Shown: in pieces, positions 60,301 through 64,000 of the stretch
How positions within the stretch are numbered: the stretch's first letter is position 1
Layout of the letters: every line of letters starts with the position of its first letter
Assembly (NCBI GenBank): GCA_036897525.1
Contig: JAYMTJ010000036.1
Location: 1-64,000 of the forward strand
Origin: Pelargonium x hortorum
Lineage: Eukaryota > Streptophyta > Magnoliopsida > Geraniales > Geraniaceae
Length of the DNA stretch: 64,000 nucleotides
Direction of reading: 5' to 3'
Program-made: the position numbers and the translations under genes
Notes under the pieces: generated by a model
What the model saw: the letters and a program-made list of their open reading frames with translations, nothing else
Database searches by the model: none
What the model was told of the DNA's origin: nothing

Positions 60301-61298
60301 GGTTCCTCGTTACTCTGGAATAAATAGAGGAAGTCTATAGGAAAAAGCAGTACTGCCGGATGTGTATTGGGAACTAGATAAGATAATTAGAGTATCTCGA
60401 GTAACAGCAATTAGGAGGTTTTTTTCCATTGGGGAAGTCGAGGTTTCTTAGTTACCTCTATGCGCGGTTTTTGGGCTTATCAATTTCCTAAGTTTATAAA
60501 CCTTGAAATTTAATAGAAAAGTGGGTTTGCTTAGTCTAAAATAAGCGAGGGTTATAGGAAATTTTAGTGAGAGTAGGTCCTCGGGCTGTTATAATCAATG
60601 TTGACAGGGTATGTGAGGACTAAGCCGACGACCCGTCTATAGAAGCTCAGATAATTTTAAGTGAATATAACAGTGCACAAACTCAGCCTTCCTGCGATTA
60701 TAATGGGCTTCTAAAAAAAACGGAGTATCCAAGGAATAATAGGAAGGCCTAAAAGACTCCGGCCTAGCAGCTTTTTCTAATCCGGGCCAGTCATAAGGAA
60801 ATCTTAAGTATATGCGGGGAAGCGTTTATTTTCCTATCAATTACAAAAATTGAGTCTAAATCCAAGGAGAAGCCCCAACTTTCATTAAAACTCAACCCTA
60901 ACGTGGGAATTTCAAGATATATAGGCAAATACTAGTTCGGGATCAGTCCTTGGATCCTTTTAAAAATATACAAACATCTAAGTATTTGTTATGTGCTAGG
61001 TTCAGCCATTTCTAAGAACTATCCGGTATTAAAAACTTGTAATCTCCTTTTTGGGTAGTACAAATAGAAAATAGGAACAGGATCTCGGTTTCTTTAAACC
61101 TTCTTGTACAAAGCTCCGACTTAATAAAATGACTAATCGGCGAATCAAATCTATTGAAGGCTAAAACTAATAAGGAACAATTTTATAAAGACCCGAAACA
61201 TCTCTTTAGGGTATAGAACCGCCCAATTTCCTTCTCATTCTGTATAGATCTTATAAGAATTTGTTAGAAAGGTACTCGCTAAATCCAAGCTGGATTTT
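57326..61298. other. AT-rich gene-free spacer
   Basis: No gene seen. A 12-T run lies at 59797-59808. A GGTTCAGCCGACC word near 60081 lacks the rest of a tRNA. Confidence 0.55.
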
Positions 61299-61355
61299 TT
61301 ACGGGTAAGATTTGAACCTACAGCATTTTATTACGCGAGGTTGCGTTTTACTTTC
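61299..61355 (-). pseudogene. Weak tRNA-like relic (trnW-like 3' half)
   Basis: The minus strand carries TGTAGGTTCAAATCTTACCC, a T-arm with five pairs (one G-U) close to trnW. A TAAAACGC word is a possible D-arm end. The anticodon region is unrecognisable. Confidence 0.25.
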
Positions 61356-63840
61356 GAACGTTTTTGTCCTAGGCAGTTTCCTTTTAAGCAAGCTTTCTAC
61401 AAAGCTAGAGAGAGCCAAGGCTTCATTCTATACAAGCGATTTCATTTCTACAGACTTTTTCTCTCTTTTTTGTTCTATGCTCTGGGGCGACTCTCTAAGA
61501 ATTTAGAGTATATAGAAAGATAAAGGGGTCATTTTCAAAGGGGCACCTTTCCCGTAAAAAATTAACTAGCTATTTTCATTAAGGTCTAAAAAAAGAAGCT
61601 GGTTTAGAGACTTTTACTACGAAGTTTGTTTGTTGGATGGAGCTATTACTAAGTAAAACCCTTTTCTAAATTTTTCTATTTACAAGGGACCCCTACCTTT
61701 TATCAGGGACTTGTTTTGGATTATTCTTTGTAAAAATCTGAGGCTTACTGTTGTCTCTTACCCCGGCTTAAAATTTCTAAAAGCCCTCCATTTCTGATTA
61801 CTTTTTCCATGCTTTAAGGGCACGTTACCAGCAACTTTGTTTAGTACAGGACTGCGAAGAGATTTTCATATTATCTCGTTTAGAGGCTTTCGCTAATACT
61901 CGTTTTGGCTCGACTACCTGATTCAATAGACTCCCCCTTGGTAACAGAACTCTATTTGACTTATCCTTTGGCAGTCTATTTTATGATTAGCTATTTTTAG
62001 TCAAATCCGGGTTAGACCTTTTATATAAGTAATAATAAGTGCAACCTTTGTCTCAAGGATAATATCTAAAATGAACTCTCAGTTTTGGGGAAAGCCCCCC
62101 GGTCCTGCAATTTGAAACTTAACCGGTATTCTTATCGCTCCCAGAAACCCTAGGGTTCTCGTAGAGAGAGTTTCAGTGAAATCCTAAGCTTTATCGAGTA
62201 TTACTTTGACCAAGACTTCTCGAGATATTTACAAGACTCTAGTTCTAGATCCGAGACTTTTGCAACTCTAGCTTGGCTTCGGAACCACAAAAAAGAAATT
62301 CAAATATGAAGAATATTCAGAATACCCTAAGGAATCCTTTCCTTTAAGCATCTACTTTTTAAAGACTAACCCCGGGTTTGTGAAGCCCATATTCTTAAAA
62401 GCATACGTTTACTCTCTTTAAATTGATTTGTGTCGTTCGACCTTAAACTAAAAAAAAAAGACCAAGCTACACCTATGGGCATGAAAAAAGAAAAATATTG
62501 TATATAAATAAGAAAGGAATCCCCTTTCTTTAATAAAAAAATCGACTGCCAGCGAGAACCCGGCTAAAGGCACAAACATATGAAATACCCCCCCTGTTAA
62601 TGTCAACCCTAAAGTACTTCTAGGCTTTTTTTTTTTACTTTTAGATTGAAAGAGCTATAACTTACAAGATTCTAGGGCCTGCCTAGGCCTCGATTCGGCT
62701 CTGCAACAAAAAGGAAATCTAGGAACTAATTACATAAAAAGAAGGCAGGGAGTAGGTATATTCATATAATATTCTATGGGATTAACCTCCTTCACTTCGT
62801 TCTGGGTCGGTAAGGTAGATGTACTCAATAACTGGGCATAATCCTCCTATACGATAAACTACAGAGAGCATGGGGAGTGGTATCCCTTAAACTGCAATAC
62901 ATCATTATTAAACTACTAGACTCTTTTTTTAATCTATTATCCATAACTATCTAAAATCGAATATAGGGAGAGAATCCTATAAGAAAACTCTAACAATTAT
63001 TATTATTATATACTTTATTTTACCTTTAATACGATACGACTCAGGATTTATCCTTCTTCTAAACGACTAGAAGCTTTAAAATACCAAATATCGGCTTTTA
63101 AAAAAGGGGTTTTATTTTATATTCTAAAAATAATAGACAAGTGTAATAATCTATGACGTAGATTAGTCTAGTCCCTGCGCCTACCTGAGCAACCTTCTAT
63201 AGACAGGGTTGTTTTGCCCAATTTATTTAATGGGTAAACTTTTTCTTAGTCATACTTTTGTAGATATAATAACGAGTCCTAAATTCGCGTAGAATGAAAG
63301 CTAGGATTCCTTTTAGTCTATACTAATTAATTTCTAAAGTCCTTGCGCCAATCCTTATCTAACAGAGCCTGGACTGAGGATTTTTTTTAAATGATTTTGT
63401 TTCTCTATTTTGAGGTGACAGAAAAGAAAAGAACTAGGACACTAATGAATACCTGCACAAACTAAAGGAATAAGATAGGTGGGTCATTCTTCTCAAGAGG
63501 TGACTAATCTCTTAAAAAATGAATTTAACTCACACCAAACTAACATGTAAAATTTGATAAAATAGGTTTCTTTCTCTTGTTTGAACCCATGACCACTTGG
63601 GTAAATCGAACCGACTTAGCAAAATAAAGAACATAACTCTCATATACTAAACAGCTAGGAAAGAAACTAAGTGACTATCATACTACAAGAATTGACTAGG
63701 TTCTTATAATAGATAGAAATGAGGTTAAAATTGAAGTTCTTTATACGATTCTTTAACACCATTAAAGAACTAGGAAAAAGACTAACACTAACTTCAAGAC
63801 ACATCCTAGATTCCTCTGAACTCATAACTCTCCTCTTTGC
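61356..63840. other. AT-rich gene-free spacer
   Basis: No gene seen. Two overlapping plus-strand frames of 60-64 codons (61312-61523) are chance-sized. A minus-strand T-loop word GTCATGGGTTCAA at 63581-63593 matches the relic at 43403-43415 but has little else of a tRNA. Confidence 0.55.
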
Positions 63841-64000
63841 TTTATGGACTTACTTGACTCATTAAAGAAAGTTCAAACGGAGCTACTACTAACCTAACTA
63901 AGAGTCGAAAGCACTCTCTAGCAGATCCTGTCCACGGTAGCTAGGAATCCTCTAGCAGGCCCATGGAAGCTAGCCAATTGTAGCTTTTAGAGTCTATTTC
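63841..64000. other. Possible edge of a further GC-richer island
   Basis: Composition rises in the last 160 bases, with CTCTAGCAG twice (about 63915-63923 and 63950-63958), similar to the plant-mitochondrial-type spacer of the two islands. The window ends before anything can be identified. Confidence 0.3.

Noticed and set aside
1-64000. CRISPR array, rRNA genes, intact insertion sequence or complete LTR element
   Set aside because: No regularly spaced repeats, no rRNA core words and no paired terminal repeats around a coding region were found by eye on either strand.

Overview
The window looks like land-plant, probably seed-plant, mitochondrial DNA that is almost free of genes. Four things point that way. 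(1) A tRNA-Ser(GCU) gene at 40890-40975 follows the plant mitochondrial trnS-GCU sequence closely. (2) A rearranged piece of the plastid RNA polymerase gene rpoB lies at 12417-13078, the kind of plastid-to-mitochondrion transfer (MTPT) common in plant mitochondria. (3) A small Ty3/Gypsy retrotransposon fossil sits beside it. (4) Long stretches have no reading frame longer than expected by chance. A nuclear copy of mitochondrial DNA cannot be excluded from sequence alone.

The layout is a mosaic. About 1-7740, 15061-22230 (with a small richer patch at 19151-19870), 25436-63840 and scattered spacers form an AT-rich 'sea'; hand-counted lines give roughly 35% GC. It is dotted with short GC-centred palindromes, homopolymer runs and a surprising number of tRNA-like relics. 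Two 'islands' of higher GC look like ordinary plant mitochondrial spacer: about 7741-15060, which holds the rpoB fragment and the Gypsy fossil, and about 22231-25435, which holds families of short diverged direct repeats. The last about 160 bases (from about 63841) may be the edge of a third island.

No intact protein gene was recognised. The only open frame clearly longer than chance is the rpoB fragment (minus strand). At about 35% GC a random codon is a stop about 7% of the time, so a few 100-codon frames are expected in 64 kb, and the others fit that. The most functional-looking element is trnS-GCU. It has a paired acceptor stem, an anticodon arm with GCU, a paired variable arm and a T-stem whose pair differs from my recalled plant sequence on both sides, but its D-arm is shortened. 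A second, more decayed tRNA-like copy (closest to trnK) follows 24 bases later on the same strand. Around ten further sites on both strands keep a D-arm-like GGTTAGAGC or GGTAGAGC word and a T-loop GGTTCAA or GGTTCGA word at about tRNA spacing, but have lost the acceptor pairing or the anticodon arm.

The most interesting observations are: the tRNA relic field in an otherwise gene-free AT-rich sea; a probable template-switch inversion at the end of the rpoB fragment, where a perfect 13-bp inverted repeat brackets a loop that reads as rpoB on the opposite strand; the GC-centred palindromes; and a C-skewed 2 kb block at about 53.3-55.3 kb. I saw no CRISPR array, rRNA, intact mobile element or replication origin. 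A wholly new functional system is not supported by what I can read here.
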